A DNA stretch of 64,000 nt, taken from positions 521,001 to 585,000 of the forward strand of contig JAQGDQ010000118.1 of the NCBI GenBank assembly GCA_030141605.1, given 5' to 3'. The translations under genes were made by a program, and so were the position numbers. Each line of letters begins with the position of its first letter. Position 1 is the first letter of the stretch. Source of the stretch: Tubiluchus corallicola (taxonomy: Eukaryota > Priapulida > Priapulimorpha > Priapulimorphida > Tubiluchidae). Positions 11,166 to 22,510 of this stretch are shown here, in pieces. A model generated the notes under the pieces. That model worked only from the letters and a program-made list of their open reading frames with translations. It searched no databases and was not told where the DNA came from.

Positions 11166-11534
11166 ACAGTGTATGTTTAATTTACATAGCGGTATATTAA
11201 AATAGCATTATAATTGATTGGAGGCCATATATTGCGACTGCATGACTCTTAACAACAAAGCCTGCGAAACTACACCAAAGCAACTGCGGACCGGCGTTAC
11301 AGCAGCTGGCAGCAAACAATAGAACGTGTACAATATGTGTTGATATATACCCATTACTGCAATCGGCCAGCCACTCTAAAATAGAAATAGAAAAAGTAAA
11401 TAATTATCCATATATAACTCAGCCTGTGATTATTCTGTTTTATTTATAAAAATATTATAAAAACCATACCATACCATACCAATATATACGTATACGGCAC
11501 ACGTTATAGACTTAACTCTCACTACATACAGTGC

Positions 11535-11941
11535 AACACTAATGTCAGAAAATTTTCTATTAAATACAATGGCCCTTACATATGGAATTCAATTGCTCCA
11601 GCTATTAAAAATGCCAACTCGCTGTCCATATTTAAAAAAAATTATAAATGAAACTTACTTGAAACATATAACTGATCACTCAATCATGATTTGTTGTTTT
11701 TCATTTTCAAAAACTTGAATTTGAATTTATATTTGTATATATTGTAATATTGTATCTGTATATATTGTAATTTTTTCGTAACTAATTCTAGTGGCCTACC
11801 ATAAGCTAGCTTCTTAGGTCTCTAGCGCAGAATTCATGAATTGTATCATAATTTTGTATTAACAAAAACTTATTATCGATGCACACGTAATGTATGTATA
11901 TGTTTATTGCGAAATAAATCTATTAAATCTAATCTAATCTA
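11535..11941 (+). mobile_element. LINE 3' end (RT C-terminus, UTR and TAATC tail)
   Basis: The translation FSIKYNGPYIWNSIAPAIKN followed by SLSIFKKNYK matches the G..WN.LP..I...S...FK.. block that ends the ORF of CR1/Rex-like non-LTR retrotransposons. About 280 bp of UTR follow, ending in the tandem tail aatctaatctaatcta at 11927-11941. It is 5'-truncated. Confidence 0.7.
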
Positions 11942-12155
11942 CCTATAACCCGTCATAAATTATGCCACATAACTGGAATATCACAGCGTTGGAGTAAGGC
12001 GTAATAGGGATTTTTATTCATCTTCGTACATTTCGCTCAAAAATGGCTGAAAGTGGCAGCTGTTCACAGTATTAACAGTCTGATCATTAATTTTTGTTCT
12101 AAATGCCATTTAAATGTTTAATAAGAATTAACAAAATTTGCATTGTGTTTACAAT

Positions 12156-12270
12156 CTGATGGCGCGTTCAGACGTAAGTTGCCAAGCCGTTCACACGAGC
12201 GACTTTACTCTCAGAGAGCGGTTGCACAACAAGTTGCGAGATAAGTCTCAACGTCTGAACGCCCCATCAG
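12156..12270. mobile_element. Small palindromic MITE (115 bp)
   Basis: Terminal inverted repeats CTGATGGCGCGTTCAGACGT (12156-12175) and its complement at 12251-12270 match at 19 of 20 positions. The interior motif tttactctcagagag recurs in related, more degenerate sequences at about 40090, 43000-43240 and 48780-49020. Confidence 0.65.
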
Positions 12271-12980
12271 AGAGAAGTTGTGCATCAGTAAGAAACAAAG
12301 CTAATCATTGGCTTTCAGTTTGGAAACAAAACGTTCAGACGAATTTAGGAAGTAATCAACACTCATTCCTGGCATGTAGAACGCCAGGTGTTACAACAAA
12401 ACTTCCTTCTTTCTTTATGGTCAGAAAATGAATAGTAAATTAATGAATGAGTCAATCAACGACTGTTTTGTTGTCTGCAAATTTAAACAAAATGATAGAT
12501 CTTACCTTCCTTGATGTTTTACTATATTAGTATTGCTTTCTAATGATCTGCAATATGTGGTCGTTGCCGCTTTGGGTATCACCAAAACTCTGGCAACTGA
12601 CACGGGTTGGAGCAGGTCACTTTTATGCATCATGGGCTTAACAGTAATGAACTGACAGTTCATTAAAGGTTTAAATTCACATAACGATTAAATTTCTCTA
12701 CTAATAACAAGTTTGTACTGAACAGTCATCTTAGGAACACGCCCTTTTTCGCTCTCGTTCTTGAAACATCAAGGAACTTATACACCACTGAGGTCCTGAT
12801 AATTCTTTGCTCAATAAGTTACCATAATTTGGCCTAAACCCTGAACTTCGCCATAAAGGTCGCGTGGTTTGTGTAATCAGAGCCTGCTTCTGCTATTATC
12901 TGCTCTTACGTGTCCTGTTTCGCGAAGCCCGTTAACAACATGTATTTTGTTGCAAATTAACTGCAAATTATAACTGTTGT
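12271..12980. other. Intergenic region
   Basis: No supported gene or shared repeat. It ends in a good splice acceptor (aactgttgttgcag, 12972-12985) that precedes the small-peptide frame. Confidence 0.4.
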
Positions 12981-13011
12981 TGCAGCCATTCGTTTGTTAT
13001 TACTTGCGACC

Positions 13012-13212
13012 ATGAGGTCTTTCACACTTCTTACAGTTATCTGGCTAATGATAATAATGATGGGCCACTGTAGCGATGCTTGGCTGCATGTCTGTAAAGC
13101 TGTGTGTGAATGTCATGCAGTTGACGTCTCATTTGATTTCAATAGATGTCGAGAGATTTGTAAAAGGCTTAATCGAAAAGAAATAATATTTATACTAATT
13201 ATACTTTCGTAA
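13012..13212 (+). CDS. Possible small secreted cysteine-rich peptide (exon)
   Basis: A 66-residue frame from ATG at 13012. It begins with a strong signal-peptide-like segment (residues 1-23: basic start, hydrophobic LLTVIWLMIIMM core, small residues before the likely cleavage). The presumptive mature part carries cysteines at 28, 32, 34, 46 and 50, spaced C-x3-C-x-C-x11-C-x3-C. Paired C-x3-C motifs are typical of helical-hairpin peptides, which include antimicrobial and neuroactive types; I assign no activity. The C-terminal nine residues are hydrophobic and may be non-native, for example intron read-through. A splice acceptor lies 26 bases before the ATG, implying an upstream 5' UTR exon. 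It could be a chance frame. Confidence 0.4.
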   Translation: MRSFTLLTVIWLMIIMMGHCSDAWLHVCKAVCECHAVDVSFDFNRCREICKRLNRKEIIFILIILS

Positions 13213-14853
13213 TTATATTTATACTTTCCCGGACCCAACTCGCGATTTTTTCGAAATTTTGACCAAACAGCATGCGAAAAAAACGTTCTAGCGGCGCCTG
13301 GTTGCACTCTCAGAAGAGATATATAGCTGTTTAGAAAGAGGAAGAACAGGGCTACACGATGATGTCGGCTATATTTTAGGATAGGTCCACCAAAAGGAGT
13401 ACCGACGAGTTAATTAGATTTTCTATTTTCGGTAATTTCTGCTTAGAAAACTGCTGGCGCAAAGCCATTGTTGTGACGTCATCCATTATACTCTGCCTTT
13501 AACCTTATAACCTTAATTCAGTAAAAGCTGCTACTGGCTATGCGTTAGATAAACAGACAAACACTAGGTAGGATGTTCGCGCACTGTTGATTATAAGTGT
13601 ATTTATACGCAAAATTTTTTGCGGGGCCTTTGCTAGTTTATACTAATTTTACAATTTAATTTTACAATTTATTTATAATTTATTGGCTGTGCAAACGTAG
13701 AAGAGCACAAGCTCATTAAGTATAAAATACCAAGAAGAAATATAAGAAGAAAATGGCACCAAAAACACTAAAAACACTAAAAACAACGTCAAACCCCCAT
13801 AAAAATTTGCACACCTAAAAAACTCCTTGAATAAAATCTGGATAAAATGATTTGGATTTGTTATAACTTGTGTCACTGGCATATCTCACAAAAGCTGTCA
13901 TCAATAAACAATTATTACTATCATTCCAACGAGCAAAAACAAAAAAAGCATTGTTAGAATTCTTTAAGAACTTATTTATTTATTATTCGCAATGACACTA
14001 ATAAAGACACAAAATTTACAACGTAACTGAACGTAAGAATTACTTCCGTCTCATAAGGAATTAGTAATTTGATGAGTCTAAAGTCTGCTGCATGGTGACT
14101 AAGAGGACGACCTTGTCAAATCCCCATGATAAATTACGTAGTGGTTAGTTGAACGGAATCGAGAAGAGAATATAATCAGTAAAAAGCCAGGGCCATTTTA
14201 CCGTAATGCTTTTTTGCGATAATTCTGCGGGTTGTGCAGAATAAGGCTGAGGCTCTTAGTTAATGATTCCCACTGATATGATGGTATTTTAGAACAGCAA
14301 TATCGGTAATGATCTTATCGATCAGTGTAGCACTTGATTCAAAAATTCCGCGTAGACTTAATTTTGATGATAAAATGACATACTACTCGGCACCCATTTG
14401 TTAACTGCCCGTGTTTTTTTCTTTCCTCAAATGGCAAATGCTTAAGCCAGAACATTTTCCAGAACAAGTTTAACCTGCTGGAAGAGCAGAATCGTATTGC
14501 TCAATCAGCAGGGTGATTACAGCGCTTCGGGGTAGGTTATGCAACAGTGTAAAAACCTATAATAGATGCAACGAGACAGTTGTGACATTTAGTTTGTAGG
14601 CACTGTTAACAATTGCAAAGTTCAGAATCGCCATTTATTGTCACTTTTCACCACAAAAGCTGCCCGAGTGACTAAGTACAGGTGTATACTTGCTGAGCAT
14701 GGTAAGAACCAAGAATTATTTTTTAAATACATTTATTACAAGTTATGTATATATTAATTCTACTGATATATATATATATAAGATTCGAGGCTACAGCTTC
14801 GACGACGGCACCATTTGCGGCGATTTATACATTAGACGAATGGTCTCGATCTA
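13213..14853. other. Intergenic region
   Basis: AT-rich, with a few short direct repeats (acactaaaaacactaaaaac near 13770). No gene or RNA recognised. Confidence 0.4.
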
Positions 14854-14861
14854 GTTTTAAT

Positions 14862-15305
14862 TAGGGGTGAGCATTAGGGCTCTACCAGAAAGCGAATTCG
14901 AATCGAACAGAATTTGTGACTTTCGAATTCGAATCGAACCGAACTTCAGTGTTTCAAATTCGAACCGAATTCGAATTGAGATTGAACGATTTTCGAACAA
15001 GTTTTCGAACCACCAGTAAAAATTAGTCTTACAAAGATCATGCATGTCACTAGATTTTGTTCTGCAATAAAACGACTAGTAATTTGTTTAAAATTGTGTG
15101 CAGAAATAACAACTAAATTATGCTAATTGCATGTTGTTTCAATCGTTTTAGTGATCAGGAACATATGTGATTGAAGTGCTGAATTATTCGAATCTATAGT
15201 TTTGGATTCGAATCGAGTTCGAACTAAAAAAACTCGTTCGAATCGAATTCGAGCGTTCGAATTCGATTCGAATGTACGAACTCGAACGTTCGATGCTCAC
15301 CCCTA
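14862..15305. mobile_element. hAT-like MITE family B, copy 1
   Basis: Termini TAGGGGTGAGCAT and ATGCTCACCCCTA enclose 444 bp. They are flanked by a perfect 8-bp target duplication GTTTTAAT (14854-14861 and 15306-15313). The subterminal regions are full of inverted GAATTCGAATCGAAC motifs, likely transposase-binding repeats. A second copy lies at 30510-30873. Confidence 0.9.
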
Positions 15306-15313
15306 GTTTTAAT

Positions 15314-15955
15314 ATTCCTATAATTACAGAGAAAGAGCTTTCTCTGTGTAGACATGCCAAAAGTAGATGTATGTATAAAGTTGTTTTGGATCGTGTGTGA
15401 TGAGTGTGTCTGCATCTGCACATATATACGCCATAATGTCAGTGGTCGAATTGTTCAAGTTACAGGAAAATACATCTTTATTATAAAATACTCTTGAAAA
15501 AGTAATTTACACGTGTAACAATAATGTATATACCTTATATCTTAACTGAGACAGTAACAGAACTTAATTTATATATTCCAGAACAGTCTTGTGCAGAGAT
15601 CTTAGTGCATATTCTTTCATCCCATCACAGGTTTCCCAATTATCAAATGCCCGATACTGTGGGTTTTTATCCCTTCTCTGTGGGTCTGAGCTACTGAAAT
15701 TTAGTTAGAGGCGGATACTAATTTGTTTTGTCTAACCGCCAAAATTTTGTGAGGAAACTTCACTGATACTGTTAACATCTATATAAGCGATACAAATAGG
15801 CCATCGACTTGCTGGCTTCTTTGCCCTATTCGTGTACAACATACCACCACATAATATAGATTTTAACAGTAAAATTTGCAAGACTGCTGTTCTATAAATA
15901 TATGAGTAAAGAGAACCTGTTAAGTTATGCTAAAAGCAGCAGATTATGATAAATA
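15314..15955. other. Intergenic region
   Basis: No gene or repeat recognised. Confidence 0.4.
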
Positions 15956-15958
15956 ATT

Positions 15959-16245
15959 ATGTTGATAGATGCTGGTATGATGAAGCCAGTTAAGGAGTGG
16001 TGTCACGTGATTACGTGATCTAGGAATTGAGGTGCCGGGGCACCGCGCACGATATATAAAGTGTGCGAGGCCTCCAGCTGGGGAAATTAGTCTTAGATTG
16101 AGTCTGGGAGCCGGAGGGTACAGATCAGGGGCTTTTGGCATTGCTATCTATTATATTTATTGTGTTGATGTTTAATAAACGTGTCATTTTATAATCAGAC
16201 TCTTGATAGCTTTGCCATTCCTCAAGCTTCAATAAGCAGCTACAC
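15959..16245 (+). other. Promoter-plus-polyA unit, possibly a solo LTR
   Basis: A GC-richer patch has the TATA box atatataaag (about 16050) followed 120 bases later by AATAAA (about 16173). This is the compact order of U3-R-U5 in an LTR, and it starts with TGTTGATAGA. I could not establish matching termini or a target duplication, so a cellular promoter is also possible. Confidence 0.3.
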
Positions 16246-17188
16246 ACAACCAATACAACGCAATATCCACTATACAACCAAATTAATTTTACTATATGCA
16301 GTCGTGACTGTTAGGAGGAATGGGTGGGGAGGTACGGTGTGCACTTTCTTCTGTAATAATACAGTGCGTTTGATGCAATTATCGTGTTGCCTAGATTAGA
16401 ATCATCATTAAGTCTCGTGTCATGTTGACACAGTCAACATGCGAACCAATAACTCCATGATCGACACTCACAAATATCGTGACTAAACAGAAGGCTGTAT
16501 CATCACGCTAAAGATGGCACCACTGGAATCACAGAGTTTTTGATAACGCTTGAATTTTTTTTATTTAACGCAGCAAATTTGAAAAATTCGGCATATCATT
16601 TACAGGATCTTTGGTAGCTGACTTGGTTTAATGAAACAGTCGCTTAAACAATTAATGCTACATATTAGTATTTTATTTATCGTGTTCCAACGTGCAATGT
16701 GTCAACAGAGACTTACCGCTTTGAAACTGATTAAATTTGCCACAAGTGCTTTGGCGGTAATAAATTTGCATGATAATGAAGCTGTGCTGGGATACAAACA
16801 CATAAATTGACACGGCTGCGATAAGCTGTCAAATTACGGCAAATTATGGGCTTCTAGCTAGCATACAACCCTTAAGGTACTGAAATACGAGAAACCAACG
16901 ATTTTTGATTCTCGCTATTAAGAATAAGCCGTAATCAATAGCGGCGACGACGACACTGCTGACAACGACGACGACCATGTCAACGCCAACGCTAATGCTA
17001 ATGCTAACAACAATGCCAACACCAACGACAACGACAACAGTTGCAGAAACAGCAATAACAACAATAATAACGATAACATCACCAATAAACAACATTGCAC
17101 ATAATGGAGAACCTCTTTGGTCTAACAAATACGGGGCTGTCTGCTCAATTCGTATTCGGCTCTATGCCAGCACAAAAGAAAAAGTATA
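16246..17188. other. Intergenic region with cryptic ACGACA/AACGCC repeats
   Basis: The segment 16930-17085 is a degenerate short repeat (cgacgacgacac, caacgccaacgctaatgc, aacaacaataataacg). It opens spurious frames on both strands. Otherwise nothing recognised. Confidence 0.5.
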
Positions 17189-17192
17189 ATAT

Positions 17193-17525
17193 TGTTACGA
17201 AGGCAGATTTTGACCAACCCCCTAATGTTAGTAATGGGTATGGTTGAGAAGCCCAGTAATGCAAATGTACCTGTATAAAATAGAATGCATGCCGTAATTT
17301 GACGATTCCAACCTGGCCTTTCTGTCTGCAAGTGTGAATCCTGTAGGCTTGCTAATTTTTATACAAAAGTCTGTTCACATGTCATGGAGCCACTGGTTGT
17401 GCATTAAAGTTTATTTTACATTCGTATTCTTTTTACTTTTCTCGTCTGCTGTAAAGTATTTCATAACTTGTATGCCGCTCTATACATCCTGAGACGGATC
17501 CGCACTGGAACCCGGATCCGTTACA
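17193..17525 (+). repeat. 5' LTR
   Basis: Starts TGTTACG and ends CGTTACA, giving short inverted termini (TGTTAC/GTTACA). It contains a gacggatccgc...cccggatccg palindrome near its end. Confidence 0.85.
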
Positions 17526-18452
17526 CTGGTGTCAGAAGTGGGATCCGAAATTGCCACTTGGAATGGATCGACATTATTGGGTGTAGTAAGTGCTGCATTT
17601 TGCTTTAGGCAGACAGCTTGTCTGTACTACTCGGCGTGTTTTTTGTGTTTTTGTAGACAGTTTCGTGTTTTTACCTTTTATGTTGAAAGGCAATTGAACG
17701 GCCTTTGTGCGACAGGCAGCATCGGCCTTAGCTTAAACAATTCTACGTTTTTATCAGGTTTCCAATGAGGCGATAATAGCCCGTATTTAGGAATAGGCGA
17801 CGTACAGCCATTTTGTAACTTTGCATGTAAAGCGAGTCACCGTAGTTTTCGCGTGTTCTGTAATGGCTAGAGATGCCAGAATACGCTTTTCAACATAGGG
17901 CTATGTTGCGTTCAGTCAGCTAAGATTATGCAGTTGTGAACACTTGATGCTCGTCTTTTAACTGTATGTCACTGGTCAGAGTTGAACCAGTTTTCGGTAG
18001 CTTTTGTCAAAGCCAGAACGTTGAAGCAGTTAAAATCGTTTTCCTCTACTTTGCTGTACAGCAGTACCTTGTCTGTAAATTTGTTGCGTCTTTATTCCTC
18101 TTTATGTGCCGAGTCTGTTGCAGTAATCTTGTCAGTAAGTCTATCTCGTCCACTCAGGAAAGTCAAGTTCGAAACTCGATTGCCACACGAGTCCATTATG
18201 CAGTACCGCCAAAGAAACGGCTTATGGCTGGGAGTACAATACAGTTGTTGTAGCAGATGGCTGGAGTACCTACAGTTTCACGATGGAGAAACCTTCGCAA
18301 GTATCGCAAGACAGATGGTTCGAATCCCTACCAACACCCCAGGAGAACTTCTATAGTGGAATGCTCTTCAATTTTGATTATTTTTGATGTGATATTTTTT
18401 CGGTTCAACTGGAGTGTTTAATTGCATTTGTTGTAACTCATTTGTGGACAAA

Positions 18453-18789
18453 TGTTACGAAGGCAGATTATGACCAACCCCCTAATGTTAGTAAATGGGT
18501 ATGGTCGAGAAGCCCAGTAATGCAAATGTATCTGTATAAAACAGAATGCATGCCATAATTTGACGATTCCAACCTGGCCTTTGTATAACACAAAGTCTGT
18601 TCACATGTCATGGAGCCTACTTTTCTCGTCTGCTGTAAAGTATTTCATAACTTGTATGCCGCTCTATACATCCTGAGACGGATCCGCGCTGGAACCCGGA
18701 TCCGTTACACTGGTGTCAGAAGTGGGATCCGAAATTGCCGCTCTATACATCCTGAGACGGATCCGCGCTGGAACCCCGGATCCGTTACA
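18453..18789 (+). repeat. 3' LTR, chimeric
   Basis: 18453-18709 matches the 5' LTR, less about 76 bp missing from the middle. It is followed by a second copy of the PBS sequence (18711-18730) and then by a repeat of only the last 50 bases of the LTR (18740-18789). The order LTR, PBS, LTR end suggests template switching during reverse transcription or unequal recombination. Confidence 0.8.
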
Positions 18790-18826
18790 ATATTGTAATT
18801 TCATAATTTACAACGTGCCGGTTGTC

Positions 18827-19070
18827 AGCAGATTAGATTAGATTAGATTACATTAGATTAGATTTATTCGTCTGATTTAAATTTACACATATAATAAGAG
18901 ATAAACACTCCGATGATAAACGCTACATTGACACAGTAGCACAAGACTTTTAACAGTTAACAAACTGAAAAATCAATCAGTCACAGTTTTACAACATTTA
19001 CAACAATAGTGTAATAATATAGCGTATTAAAATCGAGATGTAGTAAGTAGTTATGCCAATTATAGTGCTG
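18827..19070 (-). mobile_element. LINE 3' end with TAATC tail
   Basis: On the minus strand the sequence ends ...gaataaatctaatctaatg followed by repeated taatctaatc. This is the same tail type as the LINE ending at 11941. Only UTR sequence is retained. Confidence 0.5.
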
Positions 19071-19960
19071 CATTATATCCAATTGCTGTGATGAATAACC
19101 ACAATTAGCAGACCAACAAAAAATACAAGGCATACAAACGATTTAAATTTTTGAAAGCAATTTTTCAATCACAATTACCTATATAATAATTACTCAGACG
19201 TTGTGTATGTGTATTTTCTATTCTGTGGTTCAGTCTCAAGTGGCGTGTATGTAGCATTCAGAATGCGTATGGGTTAATGGGAGGGGGAGGGGGGCTTTGT
19301 ATATAAACATGATTTATATTGTCTTCAATGTGGCCGTTTGTCAGACCTGCGTTGTGCGGTATTTTGTTCTGCAGGTATTTTCTGTTGATTTCGCAGCTAT
19401 TCTGCAGTTGGATAAGAAGGCATAACGCGTTCCGGATGCTACTATGGGCAATGGAATAGGTGGGAGAGCTGTTACTGAATTAAACTTTGCCCACAATTAT
19501 TAAGCCTGTTAGCTTTTTCAATCAAATAAAAAAACAATCATTAACAAATCACGAGGAATTATATTATAACATCTATACTATCAGGTACATAGATAACATA
19601 ATTATCAATAGTGAAATAACATAATTATAAATACTGAAAGAGCACTATACTAAAACACAACGGAACATAGCCTGGCTAGCTCACAGGTCTAAATATTCAA
19701 GGCAGACCTGTCATACACAGCTTAAATACAGAAAACTAGAACACTATTAATGTAAAAGGTCATTCAGAAGCAAATAAGTACAGTAAGTTAGAGGGAAATT
19801 TAAGCTATATCATTGCTGTTACAAGCCTAAAAAAGGGGAGAAATGAGATGAAGAGATGAGCAAGAAGATACGATGTAATATTTAAGAGTTAATCGACGCG
19901 AAGTAATTAAGGCGAACTTGGCGACATCCTACACAAACGCCATTTAAGGCGCAAAAACGT
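19071..19960. other. Intergenic region
   Basis: Contains a G-rich run (gggagggggaggggggc, about 19279). No gene or shared repeat seen. Confidence 0.4.
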
Positions 19961-19968
19961 ACCCTGCG

Positions 19969-20081
19969 CAGGGCCTATTTCAGGGGGTAGTGGGGATACT
20001 TCCCCGGGGCCTCACCTTCCAGGGGGCCTCGCGTCAAGGTAACTTTTGCTTTAAGCGAACATACTGCCTCCCTGGAACATA

Positions 20082-20177
<96 letters not shown>

Positions 20178-20416
20178 CGCACGCGCGCCGTTTACCAGTA
20201 TTGACAAGTATTAGAACTGATGTTAAGAATAAAGCAGTTTTTCTTTCAATTGTTCTTTCCATTAACAACTGTATAACTTCATATTTTCTCTTCGAAAACG
20301 CTTCTCGGCGTTCTAGCAGTTCAAAAATTTTCTGGGCGCCAACCATGGTGGCGATCCCGAGGGAGGGCCTCACGCGCCCACTTCCCCGGGCCTCGCTTAG
20401 GCTGAAATAGGCCCTG
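19969..20416. mobile_element. hAT-like MITE family C with internal (CT)n
   Basis: Inverted termini CAGGGCCTATTTCAG and CTGAAATAGGCCCTG bound 448 bp. Flanking 8-mers ACCCTGCG (19961-19968) and ACCTTGCG (20417-20424) match at 7 of 8. The middle holds a pure CT tract of about 90 bp (20084-20174). Confidence 0.85.
20084..20174. repeat. (CT)n microsatellite
   Basis: Pure dinucleotide repeat inside the MITE. It generates the spurious Arg-Glu-rich frame on the minus strand. Confidence 0.97.
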
Positions 20417-20424
20417 ACCTTGCG

Positions 20425-21080
20425 ATCATCATAATAATGCTCCAAATTCTACAGTAAATATAGTATGACGTGACGAAACTTTTGCAGTCAGTTGATACGG
20501 ATTTTCTACACTAACCTTCATTCAGAATTCGAATAACTAGTTAAGTGAAAAGGAGATGCTAAGTTTAATCAGCCAGCGAGCTAATTAGTCGGTCAACTAA
20601 TAACTAGAAAGTCGATAGATTAGTTAGTAAGTTAGCTAATCAGTGAGTATCCAGTCAGTTGTTAAGTTAGCTGTTCAAGCGAATCGCGCCAGTTCATCAG
20701 CTAGTGGTTTGCTAAACAGACAGACAGACAGACAGACAGACACTAAAACACTCCATGAAAGCCAGTCAGTTATGGCAGTCTACCAGACTATCACTTACTG
20801 TTAAGCAAGTCGTGTGTGTGGACGTACCGTCTATTAGCAGTCATTGCAAATTACTGGGCTAATCAACGAAGCCAACAGAGACATGAAACTACTAATGACT
20901 ATTTGGTCGTGCATTTGGCAATTTGTGTGGTACAATATCGTTCTGGCCCTGAGGTGTTTTACCACTCCAGACATTGATCCGTCATGCATAGTGACTGTCC
21001 ATCACACGAATCAATTTTATAATATAATGTAACATTATAATATAATTTTCATATTTAAATATCGTAGTTTAGTTTGTGGT
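20425..21080. other. Intergenic region
   Basis: Includes low-complexity TTAGCTAATCAGT-like sequence (20560-20690) and (CAGA)n at 20717-20742. No gene seen. Confidence 0.5.
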
Positions 21081-21083
21081 ACA

Positions 21084-21191
<108 letters not shown>

Positions 21192-21317
21192 GAGTGTATT
21201 AACGACATAATTGTAATTGGCCGTATTGTATATAACACTTTTATAATGTGATACAGTGCAGAAATATCGGACTGCAAACAGAGGCCTTGCATGTATATAC
21301 GTTGTTGGAATCTTCCG

Positions 21318-21676
21318 GCCCGGAAGACAATGGAATGTGCGCCAAAAGAGTCAGATCCTTGAACGTCTCCAGGGCGCACGCCTGGGCAAGGTGTATAGAG
21401 ATCCTGAGTTGCCCAGACCGCAGGAACCCCCTCTCTTCCTCGCTGGTGTAGTCCAAAGGAAAGCGGAGCGATACGTTTGGCACCAGGTTGGTTGCAGGAG
21501 CTGTCGGAGTCAGTGAGCATGCTGCACTGGTCCGCCTTCGGGGCTCCACTCCTGATTTGGAAGGTTTACTCCTCTACACATGGCCGCTGGGTCACTTGAC
21601 CTCCTCCGCCCTCTAGCCGTTGGCTGCTTGTGCAGCTCCTCCGCCTAGTGTCGAGATACAGTGTGGGCATCCCGCA
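21318..21676 (-). mobile_element. Body of 5S-rRNA-headed repeat, copy 2
   Basis: Homologous to 2218-2618 and in the same order relative to its 5S head. It lacks the 54-bp insertion of copy 1. The repeated head-body linkage at two loci 19 kb apart shows this is a composite dispersed element rather than two chance 5S fragments. Confidence 0.65.
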
Positions 21677-21795
21677 AACCTACAGCACCTGGTATTCCTA
21701 GGCGGTCACCCATCCAAGTACTAACCAGGCTCTACGTTGCTTAACTTCGGTGATCAGACGAGAACCGGTGTTTTCAACGTGATTCGGCCGTAGTA
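21677..21795 (-). rRNA. 5S rRNA-like sequence, copy 2
   Basis: On the minus strand it runs TACTACGGCCGAATCACG, then GATCACCGAAGTTAAGCAAC, then GACCGCCTAGGAATACCAGG, to TGCTGTAGGTTT. It is closer to consensus metazoan 5S than copy 1, and the 3' stem pairs better. Still likely part of a dispersed element; an orphan functional 5S gene cannot be excluded. Confidence 0.7.
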
Positions 21796-22240
21796 TATAT
21801 ATATATATTGTATGATTTAAAATTTGTTATCGTCATCTAGCTTCTCTTGTACTGCATTGTATTGTATTCCGTTTGTAATGTATTACAATTCATTGTATAA
21901 TTTTAGGGTGGTGGATCGTCTAAAATTGATAGACGTTCTCTTTATCAGTATCAGTTATCAGTATTTGTTATCAGTGTCAGTATTGATATACTGATAGTAC
22001 TTCTCGAGCAAACGTTTTTATTCATACTCTAAAACCAGTTTGAGCTAATATAGCAACGTTGTACAATGCAATCCAGTTTTTAAGGACTGAATCTACATTA
22101 TGTAGGTAGCTGTGTGTGGCAGGACTGGAATATATCTGATTGGCATGATCTTCAGCGGACTGGATTAGGCATCTGAATCAGGTTCCTATGTGAAAAAACC
22201 CCAGCATACGAAACAGAATCAGCACAGTGAATGAAACCGC
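21796..22240. other. Intergenic region
   Basis: Contains imperfect tatcagta(t/c)cagt repeats near 21945-21995. No gene seen. Confidence 0.4.
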
Positions 22241-22244
22241 CCAC

Positions 22245-22460
22245 CAGGGGCCGATTATGTCCTTTTGGGGCACATGTAGCCTAACGAAATTGTGGGATTC
22301 CCTCAGACGGAGGCACTCTCCAACTCGTCTGCTACCTGTCTTGAATAGTTTTTACTCGTGATATATTTTAGCAACATTTACATACCTTGAAGCAAACTTA
22401 TTGAAAATTATTTAATTAAACTAAAATAGATATATTTTGTTTGTCAATAAAACATTGTTT
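22245..22460 (+). mobile_element. hAT-like fragment, family D, copy 1
   Basis: Begins CAGGGGCCGATTATG and shares about 200 bp with 30918-31120, including tgaatagtttttactcgtga and tgaagcaaacttattg. The far terminus was not found, so the type is inferred from the CAGGG end alone. Confidence 0.5.
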
Positions 22461-22464
22461 GTCA

Positions 22465-22467
<3 letters not shown>

Positions 22468-22507
<40 letters not shown>
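22468..22507. repeat. (AT)n microsatellite
   Basis: About 40 bases of AT dinucleotide repeat. Confidence 0.9.

Positions 22508-22510
<3 letters not shown>

Larger units (their letters stand above)
17193..18789 (+). mobile_element. Non-autonomous LTR retrotransposon
   Basis: A 333-bp 5' LTR (17193-17525, TGTTACGAAGG...CCGTTACA) is followed at once by the primer-binding-site-like TGGTGTCAGAAGTGGGATCC, which resembles the complement of a tRNA-Leu 3' end. The interior is about 930 bp without recognisable gag or pol domains, and a second LTR begins at 18453 with the same TGTTACGAAGG. The flanks carry the 4-bp duplication ATAT (17189-17192 and 18790-18793). Layout and PBS suggest a Ty3/gypsy-derived non-autonomous element. 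The 3' LTR is rearranged (see separate entry). Confidence 0.85.

Noticed and set aside
12138-12431. 97-codon frame
   Set aside because: Covers the small palindromic MITE and flanking non-coding DNA; no family resemblance.
16844-17189. Overlapping Val/Leu- and Thr-rich frames
   Set aside because: Low-complexity ACGACA-type repeat gives mirror-image frames on both strands; no domain.
17966-18356. Overlapping frames in the LTR-element interior as gag
   Set aside because: No zinc knuckle, protease or RT motif is visible, and the frames overlap each other without a protein-like pattern.
19975-20445. 156-codon Arg-Glu-rich frame
   Set aside because: Created by (CT)n inside a hAT MITE with defined termini and target duplication.
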